Positions 32,961 through 44,971 of a DNA stretch of 64,000 nt are shown here, piece by piece. Position numbers and translations under genes: made by a program. The stretch is taken from contig JAHLJT010009436.1 in NCBI GenBank assembly GCA_031308135.1, forward strand, positions 137,832,950 to 137,896,949. Direction: 5' to 3'. The notes below the pieces were generated by a model, which saw only the letters and a list, made by a program, of their open reading frames with translations, made no database searches and was not told where the DNA came from. The stretch is from Acheta domesticus (lineage: Eukaryota; Arthropoda; Insecta; Orthoptera; Gryllidae). Positions within the stretch are counted from its first letter, which is position 1, and the number at the start of each line of letters is the position of its first letter.

Positions 32961-34619
32961 CCGTTCTGCTCAGCCTCAGAATGGTCACAATACTTATGTT
33001 TACAATTACTAATGAATTACTATCCCAATCCTAAACTAGAAGAAAATTAACAGTCTTAAATTAGTATAAGAGACACAAATGTTTGTGCGCATCAAAATAC
33101 TCAAAATTTGCCATGCTAGGAACGAGGACCCGGAAGAGTGAAACTCTGATAATGAAAAATAGACTGCCCCATTGACAACTTGCATTTACACGTCAAGGTC
33201 GCGAGCAAGGTAACTTGCTTACTCGAATTCTCCAAAACTGCGCCCAGAGTAACTGGTGCGAAATTTAAAAGAGAGGATTGAACAAGTGGTTCCGGAATGG
33301 CGGTACATCACTGGATACCCAGCCCATGACAGTCTCTTGGAGAAGTCAGTTGATGATTATTGCCTCCAATTTATCTATATTAATTTCTATTACCCCTACT
33401 AAAGCAAAGACATTATCCATTAAATAAAATAATACATTATTTCGCTTTCAAATTATCAGTTAAGAGTAAAATTAAACATTTTGAATCGAAAGTATCTTGA
33501 TTTCGTAATATTTTCTTAAGACAACAATAACTGCATTAACTTCATAGTTTCAGGTTAGGAGGTTTAACCGAGAGAGATGACCTGTTGAAATAGTTGTCCT
33601 TCCGTAAGCGAGAATTGTTATCTTATGGAGACATGTTAATTATTTCACTTTCTTGCTTTATAGAGAAGGTTTAGAAATTGTATTTAAACTCATTGCTTGC
33701 AATAACTTGAGACCTTTAAATTGTATTAGGATACATTTATATAATAAAGTACTGCATTACTAATAATGAATGGTTTTGGAGATAAATTTTAAATTAGACA
33801 CCTAAACTTTTAACCAATGAGATGAATTTCCACATCGATTTGCGAGTGATGGAATAATGTCCCAGCTAATATACTAACTTATTACAAAATTATCCCTTTT
33901 AATTCCACTAATGCCTTAACGCAACACCTTCGTCGTTTATTAAGTTAGGTACTATCTTAAACATCATATTGTTTTGGCCAATATGAAGATTTGAGAAAGT
34001 AAAAAAACGTTCACTCAGTGAATTACAGTTTCTTTTAAAATAAGTGGCGGAATAACTACTTTTACTTGATTTTTTTTATTGGCACAAAATATTTTCAAAT
34101 GGGCCATTTTGATCGCTATATGACAATTAAAAGTACACAATACAGTGCAGTACAAAGTGTCATGAAGTTTCATTTTAATTTTTCTTTGATGCCTAATTTA
34201 CATATTTATGTAGTGCATATAATGTTGCGTAAGAGTATCTCGCGCGAAGGTACCCGAATCTCCAGCAAATGGAAGAATATCGTCTGGACATAACGCGGCT
34301 TGAGTTCTGAAGCTTCAGCAGCAGACGAACAGAAAATCACAAGCATCCTCATTGAAACAGCTGATGTGATTATTACTAGGCAACATATTTTAATGCAAGT
34401 TCTTACTTTTATAGACGCAAGATATCAGCATTGAGTTTTTTAAGTTTCCATGATATTCTAAATCAATTAAAACCATTTTTACTTCACATATTTCGGTATA
34501 ATTACATTTTTTAATATTTTGTCCATTGATGCATATTTCTTACATATTTCGTAACATTTTAATATATTTATGCATCGAAATGGAATATTGCAGAAACGAG
34601 TTAGCAAATAAATGTTCCA
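32961..34619. other. No gene seen
   Basis: AT-rich, 1.7 kb, without supported features. Confidence 0.4.
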
Positions 34620-36975
34620 GGAATAGTCTTAAGCAATGAATACTGCACTTTCAAGACCACCGGACCATCGCCGAGAACTGTCGAACTTAATCCCTGCTTC
34701 TTGGAAATTGCGTACCCGGAATGAAGAACGACAGAAATTCACGAAGCAGTAGTTCTCCATGGCTTGTGTCTCTCCCCCTCCTCTTTAACATTTTCTTACC
34801 AAATAGGCCTCTAATCATAATCTCCATTATAGCTCTTTTCGCAGACGAAACAGCTCTCTTCACATCACACGATATATTATGCACCCACGGCAATGTACAA
34901 AACTATTTAACAACCTTCACCCAATGGGTAGAAAATGAAGAATCAAGTTCAACGCCGCAAAATCACAAGCCAAAATTTTCACCATTCGTAAACCCAAACC
35001 ATCACCCCCACTACTCATTCAAAATATCCCCATTCAATGGCTTCCAAATCGATCGCCAATAAAATATCTAAGACTCACATTAGATTCAAATTTAACATGG
35101 AAAGAACACCATCAACACTCTTCATAAATATCGAGCAAAATATTTAAACTCTATCCCATATTAAACCACAAATCATCTCTAAGCATAGAATGTGGGAAAA
35201 CTGCTTGCAAATCAATAATAAGTCCACCGCTAACTTACACATGTCCCATATGGGCAAAAGCAGCACACTGTCATACAGTGGCGTAGCCTGAGTTTTGGTT
35301 TAGGGTATGTAACTGGAGAAATGAGAAAATAATTTAAAACTCAAATATTTATCAATACCATTTGTCACTTTGGTCAATTAGAACACACAAATAATTTGTA
35401 TATTTAAAATAAAAACTGATCCAGTAAACGTAATAATGGCTCACGTACTTCATGTAGTTTACAGGTTGAATGTTAGAAAAAGTTGACTGAAGTTCACGAC
35501 CTAGCAAAATATTAATGTGTGTCCTCATTTTTTAATAATAAGAGCACTATCACACCCAATGATTTTCAAAATTGTCCAATTCATATCATTTCCAACCCAT
35601 TAGAATTGACATAATTTATAAAATGGAAAGCAATGATTTATAATAAAAATATAATAGGATAAAGAAAATCAATCAATTTACAGACACCTAATGAAAAACA
35701 GTTGACAGTTGTCCTCTGCTGCTTACATCAAGGATTTCATTCAGTATCGAGGAGACACAAGAGGCTTTAGAAATTTCATTTTTAATTTCATGAGACATTA
35801 CCATGCTTACACTTGAAATCCAATCAATCTGAATTTCTGGCGAGATTGCACGAAACACTGGAATTTTCCAAATCATTCTTTTCAGCTTTATCATATATCA
35901 TTATTTCATTTATATATTCCATGAACTTTTCTCTATTTAATGATCCCCTATTTTCATTGTGGCTGGAAAATACAAGCCCTTATCTCCCAAAAAAGCATAC
36001 ATCTCGAATGAAGTGCGACAGAATTTCCCTATTTTCCCTAATATTACTGTTGTATCGCTCAACACAGCCTGTGTTGGCTATTTAAATAAAATTCTCTCCT
36101 CTCATATTTTTTCAAATATTTGTAACTGTTTCTCACGTGCTTGATGAAAACGGCACAAAAATACATTTCCATAATTATGTAGCTACTTTGTATCGCGTTG
36201 TGCTCGCCATTCCACGGCACAGATGTGGATTACACAGTCACATACCCTTGTGCCTTCAACCAGCACAATCCCTAACCTAAATTGGCTACAAATATATAAT
36301 TGCTAAATGCATTAAAATCAGGTAATAAAACTTAAATAAAACGACAATGTTCATTAATTAATCTCATTCTCTTACAAACACCGAAGAGAAGAATGAAGTT
36401 TCGTGAAACGACGGATTTTCCATAGGCACGCGGATGTAATGTGTCACTGTACATCTGATTCACAGCGCAGGCTAGGCGACATTTCAGACTGATTCGTTCA
36501 TCCCTGTGAAGAATCGAATTCTCAACGGCGCAATGTTTGAAATATAATGAAACATTTTGAAGTGGAAAAAGAAAATAACAAATGGACAATTTACAATAAT
36601 TTTAAAATAAAAATTGCTGATATTGTCAGGGTATGTAACACATCATCCACATCCATGGACGCTACGCCCCTGCTGTCATATTAACAAGTTACAAATAATC
36701 CAAAACATTCCCATAGTTCATTAGTAACCAGCAGTAACACAGATAACAATAGATATCCTCAACAACTATATATTAAAAACATCCAGAAACTTCTAAGAAA
36801 CATTACCCGACTCCCCTGCCACTAAAACATACCAACTTGGTCAGACATACAAACACTCATGCAGAACAATTTCATGATAAACAAAAAACGTTTTCAAACC
36901 ACCCTAAAAACCAACTAGACAAATACTACAACTATTACAATCCTACAACACCTTGAATCAAATTTTAATCCAAGT
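34620..36975 (+). mobile_element. Jockey-like LINE fragment, split by a hAT insertion
   Basis: The plus strand reads SLPLLFNIFLPNRP, then IIALFADETALFTSHD, a degraded form of the RT catalytic box FADDTAL (D to E). Then come IKYLRLTLDSNLTWKEHHQH, KLYPILNHKSSLSIE and SIISPPLTYTCPIWAKAAHC, the usual order after the RT core in jockey/I-type LINEs. At 35268 the reading is interrupted by a hAT element, and LINE-like text resumes after 36680 (MINKKRFQTTLKTN near 36870). Frameshifts and stops make it dead. The 5' part is missing. Confidence 0.8.
35276..36672. mobile_element. 1.4-kb hAT element with perfect 8-bp TSD
   Basis: The left end is CAGTGGCGTAGC and the inverse of the right end is CAGGGGCGTAGC, the widespread hAT terminus. 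It is flanked by CTGTCATA on both sides (35268-35275 and 36673-36680). It lies inside the coding part of a jockey-like LINE. No transposase domain was recognised, so it is non-autonomous or fully decayed. Confidence 0.9.
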
Positions 36976-37573
36976 ATCTCTTGAAATGAACATCAAATGA
37001 AAGTGGATCGGTTGAGCCATGAGGATGATTATCCCTGAAGTGAAGTACTCATGTATCAACAATCTTGAAAGGCAGCAATGACGAGCAAGTATCAATCTAA
37101 TATATAACTAGCGGGGCAAAAACGGCACATACTTTGTCGCGTTATTGGAAACAGTTACATAATATTGAAATATTGCATTTTCTACGCAATTAACATCTTA
37201 GCTATTATTTGAAATACAATCAAGAAGAAAGAAACTCACTGTTTCCATCGCGGTGTTGTCAAAACTATGTGAATTCGCTTGGATAATAATAAAAAATAAG
37301 TAATTAGAATATATGCTATTGACATTCAAATACTTACGAAAATTCTGGCTGCTCACTCGTGAGTTGCTTTTCGTCGTAAGATAACAGGTCCGACACCATT
37401 TCATCGTTTTTCTTTTAATCAACACGCAGTAAATTTCTTTAAGGACCAGAAGATATTAAATGGTATATAAATAGACCCCGGAACTTCATGTACTAAAAGT
37501 TAAAAATATGCATGCAACCATGCATTTAAAATTGGCAATATATGCACGAACTAGTGATGCTACAGAATGACGC
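36976..37573. other. No gene seen
   Basis: AT-rich spacer between the LINE and the family A cluster. TGCTACAGAATG at about 37558 is shared with the flank of copy A6 and may be part of family A. Confidence 0.4.
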
Positions 37574-39104
37574 AGACTTTCCCGTATTAGTTTTCTATTT
37601 CCTTTGGTCTCGGCTTGACACATACTCTTGCCAACTACCATCTATCGCCGTCCAAATTACTTTTTTTCACACATTTTCTTAATTTTTCGGTTTCTTAATA
37701 GTAGAACGGAAATATTATTTTAAGAATATTAAATAACAGTGAAACCTCGTCCTAAATGGCAATGTTCTTTGAAAACTTTAGAGCCCTTTTTAAGAGAATG
37801 GCGTTTCATCGCCACCGTAAATGCGAAATTTGAAGGTCTTTTGAAGGAATCTTTTGTGTTTTCGAAAAACTTTATTTGAAGTGACTTTAACTCAGAAATA
37901 CAATAGTATTTACAAATTCTAGAAAACGTACATATTAACGATGTAAGAAATATTTCAAAAAAATTACATTAGTAAAATTTTTTAAAAATCATAAAAATAT
38001 CCCAAAATGAACTTTATGTCATATTAAAGAGTGCAATTAGCACTATCCGTTCGAAAAGTTTAAAGAAAAAAATAGAGCCATTTTGAGAAAATTGCGTTTG
38101 AGTGTTTCCGAAGATGCGAAATTTTGAGCTAGTTTTCACAGAAAACTGTTGAGTTTTCGAGAAACTACATTTGACATAATTAGAAGCACATGTACTCATA
38201 AATATAATAAGGTGAACAAATCGCCAACGTTAATGTAAATATTAATGACGTGAGATGCAAGTCAAAAAAATTAAATTTTTATTTTCGAAAATAAACAAAA
38301 ACAAACGAATATAGCAATATGGCGTTTATGTCATCTCACAGAGTACATTTAGTACTATTCCTTCCAAAAATGTACAGAAAAAATATGGAGCCATTTTTGA
38401 GAAAATCTTGTTTTTGTAATTTTTAAAATTGCACATATTGCACGAAATATTGCGCAAAAACTAGTAAAATTTCCCCAAAAAATGTCCATGTCCTTAGTGA
38501 AAGATTTCACTTTGGAGAACAAATTTTATAAGAAGGAAAAATCTCTCTCTTCAATTTTGTAGTTGTAGGAAGACGCCAAAAAATTGAAACTTCGGCAATT
38601 TTCGAAAATTCAGTTAACCATTAAAATAGGACCTATGCCACCTTTATAAGTGTATTTTACTCTATTCTTACAAGACATTTAAAGAAAACATTTGGAGTGG
38701 TTTTTGAGAAAATTTTGAAAATGTCCGCGAGGTTTCATGTAAAGCACTCCCAAAAATTAATGAATGCTTTTCAAAATCTCAGAGCTTCGACTCATGTCAG
38801 ATGGGCAGGGGTTTCTTCAATTGGAAAAAATCGTACGCATAGTTTAGGAGCTAGTGTTGTTCACGTACACCGGACGGACGTTTTGCTTTCAATTGGTTTT
38901 TCGGTATCAAGAAGTTACAAAGGGTTTCTAGCTACACCACGTGTTAGGGGATTGTTTTTCTTAATTTAGCAACTGGTTTTGTCCATTTTTTTCGTTATCA
39001 GGGCCCGGAAATGATTTTTTTCTGCAGAAAATTCGTCGTTTTTTTCGCGCAGCATTACATAACATTCCCTATACTACGTATATTACTCTGTATGCGAGAA
39101 AGTA
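37574..39104 (+). mobile_element. Family A element, nearly full length (copy A3)
   Basis: It opens with AGACTTTCCCGTATTAGTTT and closes with ATGCGAGAAAGT. The interior has several diverged units built around AATTTTGTAGTTGTAGGAAG, ATGTCATATTAAAGAG-like text, and GAGAAAATTGCG. The 3' part has the usual CCGGACGGACG, TCGGTATCAAG, CTACACCACGTGTTAGGGG and TCGCGCAGCATTACATAAC blocks. About 1.5 kb, no protein. Confidence 0.75.
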
Positions 39105-39829
39105 AAGCCAATATATGCGCTTAAAACTAAGAATATGCATTAAGCAAAAAGAGTCAGCAACAGTATGTTCACATTTTTTATAGGTAATCATTTTACTTCA
39201 GTACAAACGCGTATAATTAAAGAGTAATTTTCATTTTAAGTGTGCGAAGTTCCGGTCGTTTGACGGGCGGGATTGAGATTCTTTACCGACACCTTAGGTC
39301 GAGGCATAAACAACATTTTTCTACAACTGCGTAAAAATGTAATACGAAAGTTCTGTAAACTTGTATCGGAAAACGAAGCCTGATACCCCGGACAATATAG
39401 AAATGCATTTCATAGGGCTATGATTGTAGAAGAATATTCTAAAACCATGCAAAAAAAGACTCGACTCGTTACAAATGGTAGAGCATTTGGTATGAAAACT
39501 AAATATTTTCAAGCAAATATCAACATAAATTTGAAAATTGTAACTCCTTTCAAACAGCTATATAAGTCACAACAATGAAACTTAATTCACAGAAATTCGC
39601 GAGTGGGAAGCAGAATTCCATTGTTGCATTCCCTGCATTGTTGATATTCACTGAGAGCTAGCAATTTTTATTTCATGTTTCAAATAAATTTTAAATACTT
39701 TCTACAAGATTAATGTGTAAATGTATAACAAGAGGTCGAATATAAGAAACGAACAAAGAAATAATATATTAATTCTAACTTACGAAGCATCCAAATGTCT
39801 TTAACGTAGTCCAGTGGATTATTTTGTCA
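39105..39829. other. No gene seen
   Basis: AT-rich spacer inside the family A cluster. The 5' boundary of the next copy is uncertain and may lie in here. Confidence 0.35.
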
Positions 39830-40901
39830 TGAAATTATAGAAAAACTACTCGTATTTTCAAAAAATTAAGCATGACCTTATTTGAAGATGTATTTTTGAT
39901 AAATACATTTAATTGAAAAATAAAATTGTATTTTCACAATTGTAGTTGTAAGAAGACGGCGAAAACGAAACGCTGTCAATTCCGAGCGGGCTATTATGTT
40001 TGTCACGAAATTATAGAAAAACTACACATATAAAATTTAATATGGCTTTATTTGAATATTTGTTTTTGATGAGCATATTTCGTTAAGACAAGAAATTGTA
40101 TCTGCACAATTGTAGTTGTAGGAAGAGGTCGAAATTTTCTATTTTTTGTATTTTTTGGAAAATCAGGCATTTTAACGAACATGAGAATGGACCATTCTCT
40201 TAAGCTGCCTTTACGCTATCTAAGGTCCCAAATTAATAAAAAAAATGTGCGGTTTTTAAGAGAAAATGGTTTAAAGAAAATAAAAATTGCTTATGTTTGA
40301 TACAAAATTTCACAAAATTACTCACGTTTTTTAAAAATTAAACATGACCTTAACAAGAAAACATGACCATAACAAGAAAAAAATTGTTTTTCTTCATAAT
40401 TGTAGTTGTAGGAAGACGCAGAAAAACTTTTGAAGTTTTTCAATTTTCGAAAAATCAGTTTTCAACCGCCATTCTATTAAGCATCCTTCAAACTATCTAA
40501 CAACAAAATTTAATCAAAATTGTTGTCACCATTTTTTTTAAATGTCTCAGGGGTTTCATGTAAAGTAGCCCCCAAAATTAAAATACCGATTTCAAATTCC
40601 AGGGACCTCGACGTCAACCAGATCGATTGTAGAATATCAATTTTGGAGAAAATCGGCTAAACGGTTTAGTCGCTAGCGTTGTTCACAAGCACACGGATTG
40701 ACGTTTTGCCGTCAATCTATTTTTCGATATCAGGGAGCCATAAAACATGGATTCTGGCTACACCATGTGTTAGATGATTTTTTTCTATTTACCAGGGACA
40801 TGTAGTAAGTTTTTGCTGCAGAAAATCCGCCATTTTTTCGCGCAGTATTACATAACTTTCCTTATACTATACGTGTATTACTCCGTATATACGTACGTAT
40901 A
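39830..40901 (+). mobile_element. Family A element, copy A4 (3' part, internal units repeated)
   Basis: Three internal units each contain CACAATTGTAGTTGTAGGAA or a near copy (about 39937, 40106 and 40397). The 3' half has the family blocks AATCGGCTAAACGGTTTAGT, CGCTAGCGTTGTTCACA, GGCTACACCATGTGTTAG and TCGCGCAGTATTACATAAC. It stops at ACGTACGTATA without the final CGGGAAAGT and is followed at once by the head of copy A5. Confidence 0.7.
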
Positions 40902-42660
40902 GCACAGACTTTCCCGTATTAGTTTTCTATTTCCTTTAGTCTCGGCTAGCTATTCGGACTTGTCACATATTCTTGACAGCTGTCATCTATCGCTGCTCAA
41001 AGTACATTTTTTGACATGCCTAATAATAGAACGGTAATATTATTTTAAGAATATTAAAGAAGAGTAAAACCTCGTCCTAAATGTCAATTTTCTTTCAAAA
41101 AGTTCGAGCCGTTTTTTAGGAAATTGCGTTTAAGCACTATTGTAAATTCGAAATTTGAAGCTTCTGAAACATAGCTGTGACTATAATTTTCCTCTTCTTA
41201 TTGTTGAACTAATTGTTGTCCATTGTTGTCAAACTCAATATCAGATAGAACTGGATCAATACAATCAACTAGATTGAAAATATTTGTCCTCAGACAAAGC
41301 TAAATGTACAAACATTAAACATAACCTCAAACATTTTGTTCAGAAAAAAGACCGGTTAGCGTCCCGAGGTATCACATTTGATACTTCAAGTTTCGAGATC
41401 CCTCAATCTTATATTACAAATATTATAATATGCAATATTATTGTAAAAATTTTAACATTGTATTAGAAGATAGAAGTATTCATAAAAGTTGCAAATTTCA
41501 TGAAATAAGTGATAATTACTTGAATTCAAATGAGACATTCATCACGCGGAGAAAACGCAAGCTTTTCGTGTAGTGCTGTCATCTACTGACACCCAAATGA
41601 ACGCAAAACAATTAGCGCCGAGAAGCGACAACCTTATAGTATATGATACCACGGTCACAAAACTTTCTGTGTTACTTACGATCGCGTAGAAAAAATAAAA
41701 GAAGATATCATATATGATACCTCAGGACTGAAGAGGTTAGAGCATATTTCATTAAGAAAAATGATAATATCTTCACAATTGTAGTTGTAGGAAAAGGCCG
41801 AACTTTTTTTTTGTTTTTTGTTGCAACATCAGGCATTTCAACAAACATGAAATCTGCTCCATTCTCTTAAGCTTACTTTATGCTATCTAAGGTCCCAATT
41901 TAATAAAAAAAATGTTGCGCGGTTTTTAAGAAAAAATAGTTTAAAGAAAATAAAATTGCCTATGTTTATGACCCAAAATTTCGCAAAAAAATAGTAATGA
42001 TTTTGAAAAATTGAACATGACTTTATTTGAAGATCTGTTTTCTATGAACACATTTCATTAAGAAAAAAAAATTGTTTCTTCATAATTGTAGTTGTAGGAA
42101 GACATCGGAAAAATTGTGAATTTTTTCAATTTTCGAAAAATCAGTTTTCAACCACCATGCGTCATACCTTCAGAAAATCAAACAACAAAATTTAGTAAAA
42201 ATTGTTGGGGTCATTTCTTTGAAGATTTTGAAAATGTCCCAGGGGCTTCATGTAAAGTACAACCAAAATTAAAATAACGGTTTCAAATTAAAGGGGCCAC
42301 GAGATCAGCCAGATCGATTGGGGAGTATCAATTTTGGAAAAGATCGGCGGAACGGTTTAGTCGCTAGCGTTGTTGATGGACGGAGGGACGGGACGGACGT
42401 TTTGCTTTCAATTGGTTTTTCGGTATGAAGGACCCACAAAACAGAAATTCTGGCTGCACCACGTGTTCAGAGATTTTCCCCCCTTCATTTTGCAACTGGA
42501 TTTTTCAACTTTTTCGTTACTAGGGCCCCGTAATAAGTGTGTTTCTGCCGAAAATTCGCAGTTTTCTCGCGCAGCATTACATAACTTTCCCTATAGTATA
42601 CGTACGTATACTATATTTTTTTTATTAATTTAGCTACTGGATTTATCCACTTTTTCATTG
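40902..42660 (+). mobile_element. Family A element, copy A5, head-to-tail with A4
   Basis: It begins CACAGACTTTCCCGTATTAG directly after A4. The interior repeats ATTGTAGTTGTAGGAA units (about 41776 and 42085). The 3' end has GGGACGGACGTTTTGC, TTTTTCGGTATGAAGGACCC, CTGCACCACGTGTTCAG and ACTTTCCCTATAGTATACG. About 41180-41740 differs from the other copies and may be an insertion. After 42610 a second short piece, TTTAGCTACTGGATTTATCC, repeats text from inside the element, a rearranged tail. Confidence 0.7.
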
Positions 42661-44318
42661 TTCAATTCAATCCACTATTTTCATTGAAAAATCATTAAAA
42701 TTAAAAGCAAAACATGTCCTTAAAACGTGATTCGTCTAATTTTTAAAATATAACCTTCTTTGCTGAAGTTAACCTGTTCTGATATTTTTATTTTAATAAA
42801 TAAAAGCTTGAGCAACATAGCAAATGGTCAAACATTCAATAACAAAAAATAACGACAAACTAAATAAATAAATAAATATTTAACTAGCGTACCAGTGCGA
42901 GAACTCTCGCATGTTAAATCCCAACCTTTCCCTATCCATTTGTCTATCCTTTCCATTAAGGAAAGGGACTACTAATGTACTTACAGAATATCAAACAAAA
43001 TAACAATGCAATTGATGTTCGAAACAAATTTTCAATAAAAGTTTATTCAACATTATCGAGAGATGTTCCTGGAACAATTCATACTTCTTTAAAAACAATA
43101 TTTGAAGAAATTTTTCAATCTTCCTTGAGAGTTAGCTTTTCGCTTTCCTTGATAATCACAAAAATAATAGAAAAGGTATTTACTCTTGAGAAAGCCAAGT
43201 AAAGTAGTGCGAAAATACTGGAACGGGCAAGTACAGACCTACTCATTGCAATATTATTTAACTTTCCTTGATATGTTATGAAAAACCGAGTGGGTTTTGG
43301 AGAGTCAGGTTGGGGTGCAAAAATTGAAAAATTATTTGTATACTAAAAATTATTGGATTATTTTCTGCGTCTTTACGTACCTCAAGAAAAGCAATTCCGA
43401 ACAAAAAAAAATCAAACTAATATTTTCACCTTTGAGTTCATAGGTATCAAGCAACTATAATAGTACTTTTAGTTGTTGCTGGAGAGCGAATCTTGAATGA
43501 ATGATTATGCAAATAAACCTAATCAGACTGCACAAATCACGGTGTATACAGAAAGCGTAAATACAAGATTGAGGAATCTAAGCCTTCTAAGCGCGTCGTC
43601 ACAAAAATGGCTACCAGCATCAAGGGCAGAAATATTGAGGTGACCTTGATAGTATTGAAGCGCGGAACCGAAAATTTAATTGATTGTCGAGAAATGTCTC
43701 ATCTTATAGATTATGATGTGGGAAACGGTTCTTTGAGGGCTTTGGCCTCAAAATTTTAGTTTTTAAGGCCCTAAAACGCTTGGTTTAGGAGTTATTTGAC
43801 GAAAACTTTGACAAGTGTCGCGGGTTGCATTTGACATGAATATTTAGATGGGTTTTTTTAAACAAATCCTTCATATTTTTAAAGTCAAAGTGCAATTCGT
43901 CAAGTCTCCGTGAAATTATCTTTCTTTAGAGCCCTCATTTATAAAGATTGATTGCGTGTGAGAGCCGCAACGGGAAGGTATACTACTGAAATAATACAGG
44001 AGACGATACTCTCATAGTCGCAAGTATATGTACATGAACAACATAATTTCTCAACTAAATTCAATAATTTAACAATCACTATATGTAATTATTAGCACTA
44101 AAATCACAATTTGGAAAGCACATACATATACGATTAAGTGAATATGAATTGGACGGCAGGCAATCCATCAATGAAACTTTCATTAAATTGTCAAAGCAGG
44201 ACTCACAGACTTCTCCATACTGTAATCTAATTTGTACTGTAATAATCTAATGCAGGTGTTATTATACAATATGGAACACTATTTTTTGTATGATTAAAGT
44301 CATTCTCACTGAAAATTG
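42661..44318. other. No gene seen; one hairpin
   Basis: AT-rich. TGCGAGAACTCTCGCA near 42896-42911 is a short perfect-stem hairpin. No coding or TE boundary is recognised. Confidence 0.4.
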
Positions 44319-44326
44319 GTCATAAA

Positions 44327-44963
44327 TGGGGGAAGATTTTAATAAAATGAATTTTTTTCCCCTTTAGAACAATGCCGTTTAGTATAGAAATTCATTTTAC
44401 GTTATGACAAAATGAAATGACCCACTTTTATAAGTAATTTTATTTCATTTTTCATTGATTTCGAATAATAAGATATTTTTACCTTTTTACATCATTTGTA
44501 AAGTATTCGCTAATTTCATTGATTTTAATATCATTTTAATGGTACTTGTTTCAAACAATAGTTACGAGATGCAATAAATGTTCACCGCAGAATTCCTGAG
44601 TAGCTAATTCGATTTCTTCACTCATATATTAAAATGTCAGCTGTTGTCAGTACTATGAAATCTAAGGTTCCTGTGATGCCTATCGATGCCATTGTCAGTT
44701 CGGCTTATTTCACGATAAATAAATACAGATATTTTCTTTTACAGAACTGTCCAAACCAAATGTTTGTAGTTGAGTTCACTTGAACAAAAGGAAAAAGCTT
44801 CAATTGCATCAGTAACATATCCAACAGCTTGAGTTATTCTGAAGTGGTTTTAATAATTTTTTTATGTCATTCTTCTTTGTTTTTAGGGCATTTTTCAAAC
44901 ATTTTAAGTGCATTTTTTGGATCATTTTCGGCAATGTTTTAGGTCATCAAAATCTGCCCCATA
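44327..44963. mobile_element. 637-bp hAT-type MITE with perfect 8-bp TSD
   Basis: The left end TGGGGGAAGATTTTAAT and the inverse of the right end TATGGGGCAGATTTTGAT match as short decayed TIRs. GTCATAAA flanks both sides (44319-44326 and 44964-44971). It is AT-rich inside with no protein. Confidence 0.7.
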
Positions 44964-44971
44964 GTCATAAA

